Below, in pieces: positions 25,657 through 34,304 of a stretch of 64,000 bases of DNA. The position numbers were made by a program, and so were the translations under genes. How positions within the stretch are numbered: the first letter of the stretch is position 1; each line of letters starts with the position of its first letter. The notes under the pieces were generated by a model. It was not told the DNA's origin, ran no database searches, and saw only the letters and a list, made by a program, of their open reading frames with translations. The stretch is from Ardenticatenaceae bacterium (GTDB lineage: Bacteria; Chloroflexota; Anaerolineae; Promineifilales; Promineifilaceae). The DNA lies in assembly GCA_020634435.1 (NCBI GenBank), contig JACKBS010000004.1, positions 434,001-498,000 on the forward strand, given 5' to 3'.

Positions 25657-25738
25657 AGCGAAAACTATAACCTACAAATCTAAATTGGATCAAGGTGGAC
25701 TTCTGTTCCAGAGGGAAATCGTAGGGAATTTTGTATTT

Positions 25739-25793
25739 GCCACAGAGAATATTGAGAAAAAGAGCCAGCCGTTTTCTCGCTACTCTCTGTGGC
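25739..25793 (-). terminator. Hairpin after the ABC transporter operon
   Basis: GCCACAGAGA (25739-25748) and TCTCTGTGGC (25784-25793) are exact inverted arms with a nested GAGAAAA/TTTTCTC pair. It lies 7 bases past the stop of the binding-protein gene. On the minus strand AAATACAAAATT follows, a weak U tract. Confidence 0.5.
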
Positions 25794-25800
25794 GAATATG

Positions 25801-27090
25801 TTAGCGACTGACGCCGAGCCGGAAATACTCTTCCGTGCGGCTGTCAATGAGCTGGGCCGCTTCTTCAACGGTAATATCGCCGTAGAAGGCCCGTTCAATT
25901 TCCTCATTGGCCGTGCCTTCAATTTCTTCCCAGGTGCTGATGACGGGCACAATCTGCAACGTGGCGGCTGTGTCTAGCCATACCCGGCTGCGGGCCGGCA
26001 AAGCACCTGGCTCCAAAAAGGCATCCGACTCCGCCACAGAGATGAGCGACGGCACGGTGCGGCCAGTTCCGGCAATGACGGTTTGCCCTTCTGGCGAATT
26101 GGCATATTCGATGAAGGTCCAGGCGGCATCTTTGTTTTCGGTGGTGCTAGAGAGGCAGTAGGCATCGCTGTGCAGCACGCCTGCTGTTTCTTTGTTGTGC
26201 GGCAGGGGTGCCACATCCCAGACAAAGCCTTCAATCTCGCGGAAGGTAGGGGTTGCCCGGCGGCTGTCGAAGAACATGGCCGTGGTTCCGGCCACAAAGC
26301 GGCTTTCGCTGTCTTGGGCTTCTTCTTCAACGCGGCCTGGCACAACGCCGTGCACCTGGCGCAGATCGACAAACCATTGCAAAGCTTCTTGCGCTGGGGG
26401 CCGGGTGATGGTGAGCCGGGTGGGGGAGTCGTCGCTGTTGACGATGGGCGCGCCATTTTGCCAGACAAACGGGGCCAGCCGGTACAGCGACGGTTCAATG
26501 CCCGCGCCATATTGGTCGATGGTGCCGTCGCCGTCGGTGTCTTGGGTGAGGGCAACGGCCGTTTTTACAAAATCGTCCCAGGTCCAATCATCGGCGGGGT
26601 AAGCGATCCCGGCCGCGTCAAACAAATCCTGGTTGTAGTACACCACCAGGCTGGAAATATTCTGGGGAATACAGGTAATAACGCCGTCCCAGGTGAAAGC
26701 GTCGGTAGTGATTGGGTAGAAATCTTCGGGCTGAATGATCTTGCTGTCGTCCAGGTAAGGGCCAAGTGGCTCCAACAAATCGTTGGCGGCAAAGACGGCA
26801 AAGCGGCGGTAGTTCATTAGCGTGACGTCTGGCGGGTTGCCCGCGGCAAACTCTGTGGCCAGCCGGGAACGATATTCGCTGCCTGACGGGATATGCGTCA
26901 ATTCCACGTGGATTTCGGGGTGGGCTTCATGAAAGGCGGCAACCAGGTCTTCATACGCTTTTTGTTCGGCCGGATCGCCTGAGGTTAAGAAAGTGACCGT
27001 TTTGACCTCTTCCTGGCAGCTAACCAAAAAAACAAGGGCCAGAAGCAGGACAAATTTAAGGCCGAAAGACACACTTTTGGGGGTTTTCAT
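25801..27090 (-). CDS. ABC transporter sugar-type solute-binding lipoprotein
   Basis: 429 residues of the extracellular solute-binding protein family 1 (MalE/UgpB type). The lipoprotein signal ends at the lipobox FLVSC (Cys25). Family marks are VTFLTSGDPAEQKAYEDLVA, GNPPDVTLMNYRRFAVFAAN, YYNQDLFDAAGI, WTWDDFVKTAVALT and the C-terminal AWTFIEYANSPEGQ. It is the last gene of a four-gene unit with two permeases and a phosphatase. It would capture the substrate, a sugar or sugar/glycerol phosphate ester, outside the membrane. Confidence 0.9.
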   Translation of the reverse strand: MKTPKSVSFGLKFVLLLALVFLVSCQEEVKTVTFLTSGDPAEQKAYEDLVAAFHEAHPEIHVELTHIPSGSEYRSRLATEFAAGNPPDVTLMNYRRFAVFAANDLLEPLGPYLDDSKIIQPEDFYPITTDAFTWDGVITCIPQNISSLVVYYNQDLFDAAGIAYPADDWTWDDFVKTAVALTQDTDGDGTIDQYGAGIEPSLYRLAPFVWQNGAPIVNSDDSPTRLTITRPPAQEALQWFVDLRQVHGVVPGRVEEEAQDSESRFVAGTTAMFFDSRRATPTFREIEGFVWDVAPLPHNKETAGVLHSDAYCLSSTTENKDAAWTFIEYANSPEGQTVIAGTGRTVPSLISVAESDAFLEPGALPARSRVWLDTAATLQIVPVISTWEEIEGTANEEIERAFYGDITVEEAAQLIDSRTEEYFRLGVSR

Positions 27091-27121
27091 TCAGATTGTT
27101 CCTCACTAGGTGGTGGCTCGC

Positions 27122-28087
27122 TTATCTTACAGTGAGCGGTAAATAAAGATGGTTTGCGAAAAAATCGGGTTTGTACAATGTGATGCTGTCGATGAGGCTG
27201 CTACCTCGGTTGTAGAAGCTAAATGTAAGGCAGTGTGGATTAGCTTCAAGACGCATCGCACCGTAGTCGAGATTATAGCGAACTATGCTGCCGGGTACAG
27301 GGTTTCCCAGATCGTAAATGCTGCGCCCCCCCAGCCCGTTGACAAAGTAGGGAATGCCATCTTGTTGCAGCCGCTCGTAGGTGTGGTCGTGCCCGGCGAG
27401 AACGGCCGTTGCGCCCCAAGCGGCAAATGGCCACTGCATGGTTGGGTCAGAGCCATGTACGCTGGACGAGGAATAGGGCGGGTGGTGCAGCGTGACCAGG
27501 TTCCACGGTGCCGTGCTGTTGGCCAGGGCAGTTTGCAGCCAGATGGCTTGAGTGGAAGTGGCGGAACGGCCGTCTGGCTCGCGGCTGTCACTGTCCAGGG
27601 CAAATAAATGGATGGGGCCTAATTCCACGTCGTAATACCGCTCGTTGCCGGGTAGGGTGAAATAATCCACATAGGGTTGCAGTGTGCCTGTATTCCAGTC
27701 GTGGTTGCCCGGCACGGGGAAGAAGCGATTTTGCAAGGCCCCAGGCCCGTAGCTGCCCGCGTAATTGCCGATGTACGGCTGGTAATATTGGCCAATGTTG
27801 GCGTCGATCGTGCTGGCCTCACCGCTGGGGTAGTTGTTGTCCCCGGTGGTGAGCAGGTAATCCACGTTCCAGCTTTGCACCAGAGCCGCTACATCCGCTT
27901 CTGGCGTTCCCGCTTCGCCAAAATCGCCAATTACCGCCAGAGTTACATCGCCCACGCAGATTGGCCCCTCCGCCAGTCCCGCCTCAGCCTGGTAGACCTT
28001 GTTGGGCAGCTGCCAGCTCAGGAAAAGCAGGAGGGAAACGGCCGTTACCGCCAACATACCACTCCACCAGCGCCAATATTTTTTCAT
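27122..28087 (-). CDS. Secreted calcineurin-like (purple acid phosphatase-type) metallophosphoesterase
   Basis: About 321 residues starting at the ATG at 28087 (MKKYWRWW). An in-frame ATG at 28108 is possible, and neither has a clear Shine-Dalgarno. A signal or anchor segment (LAVTAVSLLLFLSW) is followed by the metal-site motifs of the family: VIGDFGEAG, LLTTGDNNYPSG, PGNHDWNTG, LVTLHHPPYSS and VLAGHDHTYERL. This is closest to tartrate-resistant/purple acid phosphatases, which release phosphate from organic esters. It is embedded between the permeases and the binding protein of an ABC importer, suggesting that it trims a phosphorylated substrate at the cell surface before uptake; this is inference. 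Confidence 0.85.
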   Translation of the reverse strand: MKKYWRWWSGMLAVTAVSLLLFLSWQLPNKVYQAEAGLAEGPICVGDVTLAVIGDFGEAGTPEADVAALVQSWNVDYLLTTGDNNYPSGEASTIDANIGQYYQPYIGNYAGSYGPGALQNRFFPVPGNHDWNTGTLQPYVDYFTLPGNERYYDVELGPIHLFALDSDSREPDGRSATSTQAIWLQTALANSTAPWNLVTLHHPPYSSSSVHGSDPTMQWPFAAWGATAVLAGHDHTYERLQQDGIPYFVNGLGGRSIYDLGNPVPGSIVRYNLDYGAMRLEANPHCLTFSFYNRGSSLIDSITLYKPDFFANHLYLPLTVR

Positions 28088-28144
28088 TTCAATCCATATA
28101 CTTAACATAAAATAAACACGGGCAAGAAACTTCGTGTAGACAAT

Positions 28145-28945
28145 TTAGGTTTCTAGTCGGGCAAAGTACGGCTGAAGCAATAAAAACAGCATGACGGGGA
28201 CGATGGTTGCCAGCACTGCGCCCGCCATGAGCAAAGACCATTGTGACGGGGTGAGCTGTTGCAGCAGCTGTAGGGCAATCGGCAGGGTGTACAGGCGTTG
28301 TGAGCGCAGGTAGAGCAGCGGCGAGACAAAATCGCTCCAGTACAGAATAAAGGCTAACAGGGCGACGCCAACGGCCGTTGGGCGGGCAATGGGCAGGGCG
28401 ATTTGCCACCAGCTAGCCAATACCCCCGCGCCCTCAAGCCGGACCGCTTCGTAGATGGCCACTGGAATGCGGCGGAATGCGCGGTAAAACATGAGTACAA
28501 AAAAGGGGCTGGTGCCCATGATGGCCGGGGCAATGAGGGCCAGGATGGTGTTGTACCAACCCAGCCGGGCATAAATGAAGAAGCGGGTAGACCACAGCGC
28601 TACCCCTGGCACCATCAGCACGGCCAGGGAGAGGACAATCCAGCGGCGTTGGCTGGCCGTTGGCAGTTGGGCCATGCTGAATCCGGCCCAGCTGCTGGTG
28701 AGCAGGGTCAGCGGCACGGCCAACAGAACTACCAACAGCGAATTGAGCGTATAGCGACCCATCGGCACCAGGTCCAGCACGCGGCCAAAGTTGTCTAGCG
28801 TCAGGTCCAGCGAGATGGTGAGAGAGGTGGGCAACGGCCGTCCTTGTGGGTGCAGCGCTGCCATTAGCATCCAGATGAGGGGAAGGAGGAATACGGCCGT
28901 TACCAACAGCCGAATTACCAGACGCCAGCTCAGCTTAAAGGACAA
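28145..28945 (-). CDS. Sugar-type ABC transporter permease, MalG/UgpE type
   Basis: 266 residues from a TTG start at 28945, chosen because GGAGGAAACTT lies directly before it. The open frame further upstream overlaps the other permease and is not membrane-like. Six hydrophobic segments and the EAA motif (IYEAVRLEGAGVLASWWQIA then LPIARP) identify it. It overlaps the end of the upstream permease by 11 bases, a coupled arrangement. Confidence 0.88.
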   Translation of the reverse strand: MSFKLSWRLVIRLLVTAVFLLPLIWMLMAALHPQGRPLPTSLTISLDLTLDNFGRVLDLVPMGRYTLNSLLVVLLAVPLTLLTSSWAGFSMAQLPTASQRRWIVLSLAVLMVPGVALWSTRFFIYARLGWYNTILALIAPAIMGTSPFFVLMFYRAFRRIPVAIYEAVRLEGAGVLASWWQIALPIARPTAVGVALLAFILYWSDFVSPLLYLRSQRLYTLPIALQLLQQLTPSQWSLLMAGAVLATIVPVMLFLLLQPYFARLET

Positions 28946-29843
28946 AAGTTTCCTCCGTCGTGCCAATTTGCCACTGCCGGGCAATGACGTACAGCGCCAG
29001 CACAATGAGTCCGGTGAGCGCATACAGCACCCACAGGGCCGCGCTGGCCGCGCCAAACAGCAGTAGGCCAAAGCCTTGCTCGTAGATGAGCATCGGCAAG
29101 GTGTAGGTGGCATAATATGGCCCGCCGCCCGTGGTTAAAAAGATGGTCGTGAAGGAGTCTTGCAGGGTAATAACGACGTCGCGAAAAGCCAGCAGGAGCA
29201 GAATGGGGGCCATGAGCGGCAGTGTAAGATAGAAAAAGCGCTGCACGCGATTGGCTCCGTCTACCAGAGCCGCCTCTTCTGTGGCGCGGGGAATGTCTTG
29301 CAGGGCGGCCAGGCACACCAGGAAGCCTTCGCCAATTTGCCAGAGCGAGAGCAGCACCAGGCCCGGTTTGGCCCATTGGCCGTCGGCAAACCAGCCCGGT
29401 GTGTCCAGGCCAACGGCTTGCAGCAGCAGGTTCACCGGGCCAAAAAGCGGGTTGAGAATCCACAGCCAGGCCAGGGCATAAGCGGCCGTCGGCACGATGC
29501 TGGGTAGGTAAACACCGGCGCGAAACCAACCTAGGAAACGGCCGTTCCTGCGCAACAAAATCGCCACCAAAAATGCGCCGAACACCCGCAAGGGCACGGG
29601 CAAGATCACCAACGCCAATGAGTTTTGCACGCTAAGGGCAAACAATTCATCGGTGGTGACCAGCAAAAAGTTGAGTTTGCCAATCCAGGTGGGTGGGGAG
29701 AGTCCATCGTAACGGAAGAAGGCCAGACCAAAGGCGAGGAATGCAGGCAGGACCACCAGCAGGACAATCCCGCTCAGGTAGGGCAGCAGCATCAGACGCA
29801 GGCGTTGTTGGTAGCTGAGGGGTCGCCACAATGGTTTCCGCAT
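28935..29843 (-). CDS. Sugar-type ABC transporter permease, MalF/UgpA type
   Basis: 302 residues from the ATG at 29843 (MRKPLWRPLSYQQRLRL). The extra 20 codons upstream are not conserved-looking. Six membrane segments and the EAA loop TEEAALVDGANRVQRFFYLT then LPLM are present. It is the first gene of the minus-strand unit permease-permease-phosphatase-binding protein. No ATPase is present, so a shared ATPase is likely. Confidence 0.88.
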   Translation of the reverse strand: MRKPLWRPLSYQQRLRLMLLPYLSGIVLLVVLPAFLAFGLAFFRYDGLSPPTWIGKLNFLLVTTDELFALSVQNSLALVILPVPLRVFGAFLVAILLRRNGRFLGWFRAGVYLPSIVPTAAYALAWLWILNPLFGPVNLLLQAVGLDTPGWFADGQWAKPGLVLLSLWQIGEGFLVCLAALQDIPRATEEAALVDGANRVQRFFYLTLPLMAPILLLLAFRDVVITLQDSFTTIFLTTGGGPYYATYTLPMLIYEQGFGLLLFGAASAALWVLYALTGLIVLALYVIARQWQIGTTEETFVL

Positions 29844-29975
29844 GGCGGCTATTGTACCGGAGTTGTGCCGGGGCGAAAATGCGCCGGAACAATTTTGGGC
29901 CAAGATACGTTATAAAGATGTATCCTTGAACGATTGCCGTCTGCCTGTTGGTGGTGGCAAAATAGGAGTATGAAT

Positions 29976-30572
29976 ATGAAACTGACCAAATTGATTTTGA
30001 CTTTTGCTCTAACTTTTCTGATTGGCTGTACGGCCGTAACCACCCCGGAAGAACCGGAAGCAACGGCCGTTCCTCCTGAACCAGCTCTCCAAGAGGTGCC
30101 CCCTGTGAACAATGATGCGCCAGAAGATACTCCCGCAGAAGTAGATGGCCCTGAAGTTGCCCCAACGCCCACCAGCGATAAGCAGGTGTCTGAACCAGTA
30201 ACCGTGAACTTGGGTGATGTGACGCCCGTGCCTCTAGACAATCCGCCGGTAGTGCAGCCTGCGCCGGGCAACCCCGGCATCAAAGACCCAGTTGTCCAGG
30301 CTATGATTGACCTGAGCCAGCGGATCGATGTGCCGATGGACGATATCGTGCTGGTTTCTTTGCTGGAAGTGACTTGGCGTGATGGCAGCCTGGGCTGCCC
30401 AGAAGCGGATGTTGCTTATACTCAGGCGCTGGTGCCGGGTCAGCAGATGATTTTGCAGGTGAACGGGGAAGAATATTATTACCATAGCGGTAAAGACAGC
30501 ATCTTTACCTATTGTGGTGATCCGCAGCCCCCGCTGGAAATCGGCCCTGGCGGTCCTGGCCAGGACAATTAG
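29976..30572 (+). CDS. Lipoprotein with a C-terminal cysteine-paired domain
   Basis: 198 residues from the ATG at 29976, seven bases after TAGGAG; an ATG at 29970 is too close to it. The signal ends at the lipobox LIGC (Cys17). A Pro/Glu/Thr-rich linker of about 85 residues follows, then a domain of about 85 (VSLLEVTWRDGSLGCPEADV, YTQALVPGQQMILQVNGEEY, YYHSGKDSIFTYC) whose two cysteines probably pair. The WRDGSLGCP pattern recurs in secreted proteins of Chloroflexota and cyanobacteria, as far as I recall. The function is unknown. Confidence 0.7.
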   Translation: MKLTKLILTFALTFLIGCTAVTTPEEPEATAVPPEPALQEVPPVNNDAPEDTPAEVDGPEVAPTPTSDKQVSEPVTVNLGDVTPVPLDNPPVVQPAPGNPGIKDPVVQAMIDLSQRIDVPMDDIVLVSLLEVTWRDGSLGCPEADVAYTQALVPGQQMILQVNGEEYYYHSGKDSIFTYCGDPQPPLEIGPGGPGQDN

Positions 30573-30578
30573 ACCGGT

Positions 30579-30735
30579 ACGTGGCGACGTTACTTTTGGT
30601 GTTTAAAAAATAAATCAGGTAATGGTAGGGGCGCACCCCCGTGTGCGCCCAAACTTGGGCAGACACGGGGGTCTGCCCCTACCTAATATCGTTGCCTGTT
30701 TTAATTCTTAAAATGCAATTGTAACGTCGCCACGT
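30579..30735. mobile_element. MITE-like element with terminal and internal inverted repeats
   Basis: Exact 15-base terminal arms ACGTGGCGACGTTAC (30579-30593) and GTAACGTCGCCACGT (30721-30735) enclose a second pair, GTAGGGGCGCACCCCCGTGT (30625-) and GGGGGTCTGCCCCTAC (to about 30681). Nothing coding is inside. It fills the gap between two convergent genes and could also end both transcripts. No flanking target duplication is obvious. Confidence 0.55.
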
Positions 30736-30747
30736 TTTTATTCTTGA

Positions 30748-33700
30748 CTACGGCGCTGTCACAATCACCAGTTGTGGCCCATTGACCCCTTCCGTGCTGC
30801 TGAAGAGGTTGCGGACTGAACTGCTAGAAAGCAAAGCCAGACTAAACGTACCGTCCCCGCTGATAGCGCTTGTGACGTCAATTTCAATCCAGCCACTGCT
30901 CACCGAACCGGCGCTATTGATCACACTGCCGATGGTTGGCGCATTGCTATAGGTGATGCTGCTTTCACTCCAACTGGTGCTGCTGACCTGGGCGACCTCA
31001 AACGGTGCATTCCCACTGTTAACAAAGACGCGCAGGGTGGCTGAGGCGACCGCGCCATCCAAACCGCTGACGTTGAACTTGAGGTAGCTGCGAATGTCTG
31101 GGCTGGCGTCGGTGCCCAGGGTGGTCGAGCTGCCGTAATTCAGGGTCGGGCGGCTGGAGAGGGTCATGGCATCATCAACGGCCGTAAACGTAAACGTGCT
31201 GCCACCAGGGCCGGGCGTGTTGGTGGGGGTGGGCGGTACGGCCGTATTGGTCGCCGTGGGGGGTGGTCCGATGGGGGTGGGCGTGGCGGTTGCGCCGCTG
31301 CCAGCCGTTTGCACCACCAGCTGTGGCTGATTGCCGCTTTCCCGGCTGGCCAGGGTGATGAGATTGCTGTCGGCTGTGCTTAGGCCAAAGCTTACCAGCC
31401 CATTGCCACTCACGAAGCTGGTGACGGCTACTTCCACGTACCCATTGCTGCTAATCGCCCCAGAGCTATTGATGAGACTGCCCAGCGCCGGTGCATTGGC
31501 GTAAGTGATCGACGATTCCGCCCAGCTGTTGTCGGTCACCTGATGTGCGTCAAAACCGATACTGGAGCTGCTCTGCGTGTAGACGCGCAGCGTGGCCTGC
31601 GACACCGTGCCATTAAGCCCCTGTACATCAAAGCGAAGATAAGCATTGTTGTCTGGCGAGCCGTCCAGGCGCAAAGTTGAGGCGCTGCCCTGGTTATTGG
31701 TGGGTCGGTTGGCCATCGTGAACGAATCGGCCACGGGGTTGAACGTTAGCGTCTGGCCACCGGGTCCGGGGGTGTTGGTGGGCGTGGGCGGCAGTGGCGT
31801 ATTGGTCGCCGTGGGCGGTACGGGCGTGTTCGATGGCGTGGGGGTGGGTCCGCCACCCAGCTGGATAGTGAAGTTAGCGTTGGAAATATCAAAGAAGATA
31901 TTGCCCGCGCAGCTCACCCGAACGCGGGCGCTGCTGGTGGTGACATTAGGCACCAGCACGCTGCTGCTGCCGTCGTTGGGCGTATTGGCCTCCAAGAGGG
32001 TGGGGTAGGTAAACCCGCCATCGGTGGAGAGGCTGATGTTGACGTTAGCGCAGCTAATCGGCGCATTGTTCGTTCCCGCCACGTTCCAGGTGACGTTTTC
32101 GGTAGTGTTGCCGGTCCAGGTTACGGCCGTATTGGGTGCAGTGACCAAAAATGGACCCGTTCCAGCAACGGCCGTTACCTGCGTCGCATCATTGGCCACT
32201 CCACCCGCCGGTGATTGGTTGTCGCGCACAGTGAAGCGGAAGTTCATCGTGCGGGCGTAGCTGGGCAGAATTTCACCCAGCGTCTGCGTGTTGTTCACAA
32301 TGTCCGAAATCTGCGGGAAGGTACGCGAGGGTGACGTGGTGGGGTTAAAGGAACGGAAAATGGCCGCGTTGCCCGACGGCGAGTTGGGCGCACCCGCCGG
32401 GCCAAGATCGAACTCTTCCCAGCTGTAAGTTAGGGACGCCGCACCGTTCGGGTCCGAACCTGTGCCGGTGAGGGTGAAGGGGGTGTTGAGTGGAATGCTG
32501 TAGCTGGTGCCCGCATCGGCTGTGGGTGGCGTATTGCCCGTACTGGTAATCACCGCACAGGTGTTGCCGCTGCCGTTGGTGGTGAAAGAAACGATTTCGT
32601 CGAAGCTGATGCCGTGGAAATAATCATCGCTGTTGTTTTGGATGTTTTGCGGGCTGCAAATACCAGCATAGGCCATGATGGTGGTGCCGCTGCCAGGCTC
32701 GTAGGCGGTGGAAGCGTTGCGATTGCCGCCGCTGCAACTGCCTGAGCTTCCGTTGAAGGTGTGGTTTCCGGCAAATTGGTGGCCCATCTCATGCGCCACA
32801 TAGTCAACGTAAAACGGATCGCCGATCGGATTGCTCAAGCCGGTGACTCCCCGCGCTTTGTTACTGTTGCTGCAAATCACGCCTAGGCTGGCAATCCCAC
32901 CTCCGCCGGTGCTAAACACATGACCGACATCGTAGTTGGCCGAGCCGATGACACTGTTTAAGTTAGACTGATTTTGGCTCAGCATGGCGCCACCATTGTT
33001 GTTGGTGTAGGGGTCAGTGGCGCCGTTGGTATATACGATGAGATCGTTGTTGGGGATGAGCTGAAAGGAAACGGCGACTTCGCGTTCGTAGATGCCAGCC
33101 ACGCGGTTAACGGCCGTTACAATTTCCGCCATCGCTAAAGCCACCGTGCCGCCATGAAACTGCGTGTACTCGCCGGTCGCGGCTATCGCCAGCCGGTAGG
33201 TGCGCAGCTGCCCACCGGTGGAAAATTGGCCATTGATGCTGACGGCCGTATCCACTTCGCTGATATTGTCGGGATTTTCCAACACAACATCGGGGGCAAA
33301 ATCATCGGGTAAGTTGGGGATGAAGTCGCTGGCGTAGTAGCTTTGGTAGAGGTCGGTGCTGTCGGTGGAGTAGGGATCGATGAAAACACGGCCGTTACCT
33401 GACAAGACCATCGCATGGAAGCCTTTTGGCGTGCTGTCTAAGCGTGCGTAGGCGGTTGTATCTTCAACGCCCACCCCAGCATATGTGTGAATTTCGGGGA
33501 ACTTGGCGGCGAGGTCGGGGTGCATGACGGCCGTTTTATAGACGCGGAAACGGCCGTATTCGCCATTGGGCAGGGGCAGCGACAACACAACGTTACTGTC
33601 ACTCAACGTAGTAGGCGCTTGGGTCAAGATTGTATTGAGCGCTGCCCAATCTAGTGAGACCGTGCGATAAGCCGTTGGCACAATTACTCGTTCGCCAGAC

Positions 33701-33885
33701 ATGCGCAATGTGGCCTCGGCCACATCTTGCCAGATGCCATCCACTGACTGCGCACCAACCGGCGCGGCGCTTACCGCATGCTGTCTGCCAGACACGGCTA
33801 AAAAGATGAGCAGCAGCGCGGCGACTGCCAAGCCCAAAAACAAAAATAACCTGAAAGATGCAAGTTTAGGGGTGTTTTTCAGCAT
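30748..33885 (-). CDS. Large secreted reprolysin-type zinc metalloprotease with two C-terminal beta modules
   Basis: 1045 residues from the ATG at 33885, preceded by GGAGACAGAAT. A signal peptide (LFLGLAVAALLLIFLAVSG) leads into a propeptide-like region. The metzincin-type domain carries the zinc motif HEMGHQFAGNH near residue 365. It is followed by a PKD/cadherin-like segment (ADAGTSYSIPLNTPFTLTGT, SYSWEEFDLG-like) and a second beta domain. Two Pro/Thr linkers each precede a module of about 150 residues (VADSFTMANRPTNNQGSAST and VDDAMTLSSRPTLNYGSSTT) of the CBM96/DNRLRE type, which bind polysaccharide in other proteins. It is an extracellular protease with wall- or EPS-binding modules. The neighbour at 34305-37073 has the same pair of modules. 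Confidence 0.85.
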   Translation of the reverse strand: MLKNTPKLASFRLFLFLGLAVAALLLIFLAVSGRQHAVSAAPVGAQSVDGIWQDVAEATLRMSGERVIVPTAYRTVSLDWAALNTILTQAPTTLSDSNVVLSLPLPNGEYGRFRVYKTAVMHPDLAAKFPEIHTYAGVGVEDTTAYARLDSTPKGFHAMVLSGNGRVFIDPYSTDSTDLYQSYYASDFIPNLPDDFAPDVVLENPDNISEVDTAVSINGQFSTGGQLRTYRLAIAATGEYTQFHGGTVALAMAEIVTAVNRVAGIYEREVAVSFQLIPNNDLIVYTNGATDPYTNNNGGAMLSQNQSNLNSVIGSANYDVGHVFSTGGGGIASLGVICSNSNKARGVTGLSNPIGDPFYVDYVAHEMGHQFAGNHTFNGSSGSCSGGNRNASTAYEPGSGTTIMAYAGICSPQNIQNNSDDYFHGISFDEIVSFTTNGSGNTCAVITSTGNTPPTADAGTSYSIPLNTPFTLTGTGSDPNGAASLTYSWEEFDLGPAGAPNSPSGNAAIFRSFNPTTSPSRTFPQISDIVNNTQTLGEILPSYARTMNFRFTVRDNQSPAGGVANDATQVTAVAGTGPFLVTAPNTAVTWTGNTTENVTWNVAGTNNAPISCANVNISLSTDGGFTYPTLLEANTPNDGSSSVLVPNVTTSSARVRVSCAGNIFFDISNANFTIQLGGGPTPTPSNTPVPPTATNTPLPPTPTNTPGPGGQTLTFNPVADSFTMANRPTNNQGSASTLRLDGSPDNNAYLRFDVQGLNGTVSQATLRVYTQSSSSIGFDAHQVTDNSWAESSITYANAPALGSLINSSGAISSNGYVEVAVTSFVSGNGLVSFGLSTADSNLITLASRESGNQPQLVVQTAGSGATATPTPIGPPPTATNTAVPPTPTNTPGPGGSTFTFTAVDDAMTLSSRPTLNYGSSTTLGTDASPDIRSYLKFNVSGLDGAVASATLRVFVNSGNAPFEVAQVSSTSWSESSITYSNAPTIGSVINSAGSVSSGWIEIDVTSAISGDGTFSLALLSSSSVRNLFSSTEGVNGPQLVIVTAP

Positions 33886-34242
33886 ATTCTGTCTCCAAAA
33901 GAAAATTTTCAAATACATCCTTGTCTCTGAAAAAGAAGCAAGACGGGATGGGGTAGCTGTATAAAAATACCTTAGAGGATCTCGTTGGGACTTGGCTCCG
34001 GTTCCAATGAAGGATAATCAGGGAGCCGACACCTCCTTTCCTAATTCACAAAAAGGACAAAAATTTGCGAAGTGCGCCTTGGGGAAAGGCTTTTTCCTTC
34101 AACAAACCTCTTGTTTTGGTGGATGACAACAGCGATTGTCGAGCTTGCTCTATGGTGAGCAGCATAAGTCTAGGGACGCCAGCTTAACGCTAAAGTTAAG
34201 TAATCGTTTCCGGCAAACGCTGTCTTTGGTCGGTGAAGCCAA
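33886..34242 (-). other. Long leader region of the metalloprotease gene
   Basis: About 357 bases without a supportable gene. On the minus strand it contains GTCGGCTCCC paired with GGAGCC some 25 bases later, and several smaller stems. It does not fit any riboswitch consensus I know (c-di-GMP, glycine and guanidine types were considered). It may simply be a long 5' UTR. Confidence 0.3.
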
Positions 34243-34272
34243 TAAAAAAGAGGACCTCCACAGAGGCCCTCT
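34243..34272 (-). terminator. Rho-independent terminator of the 34305-37073 gene
   Basis: On the minus strand AGAGGGCCTC, a four-base loop and GAGGTCCTCT are followed by TTTTTATT. It starts 32 bases after the stop codon. Confidence 0.85.
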
Positions 34273-34304
34273 CATTCATTTAGTGGAGATTGGTGCCGCC
34301 AAAA

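Noticed and set aside
33886..34242. Possible c-di-GMP, guanidine or glycine riboswitch in front of the metalloprotease
   Set aside because: GGGACGC and GGCAAAC-like words occur on the plus strand, but the order, spacing and partner stems do not match any consensus I know.
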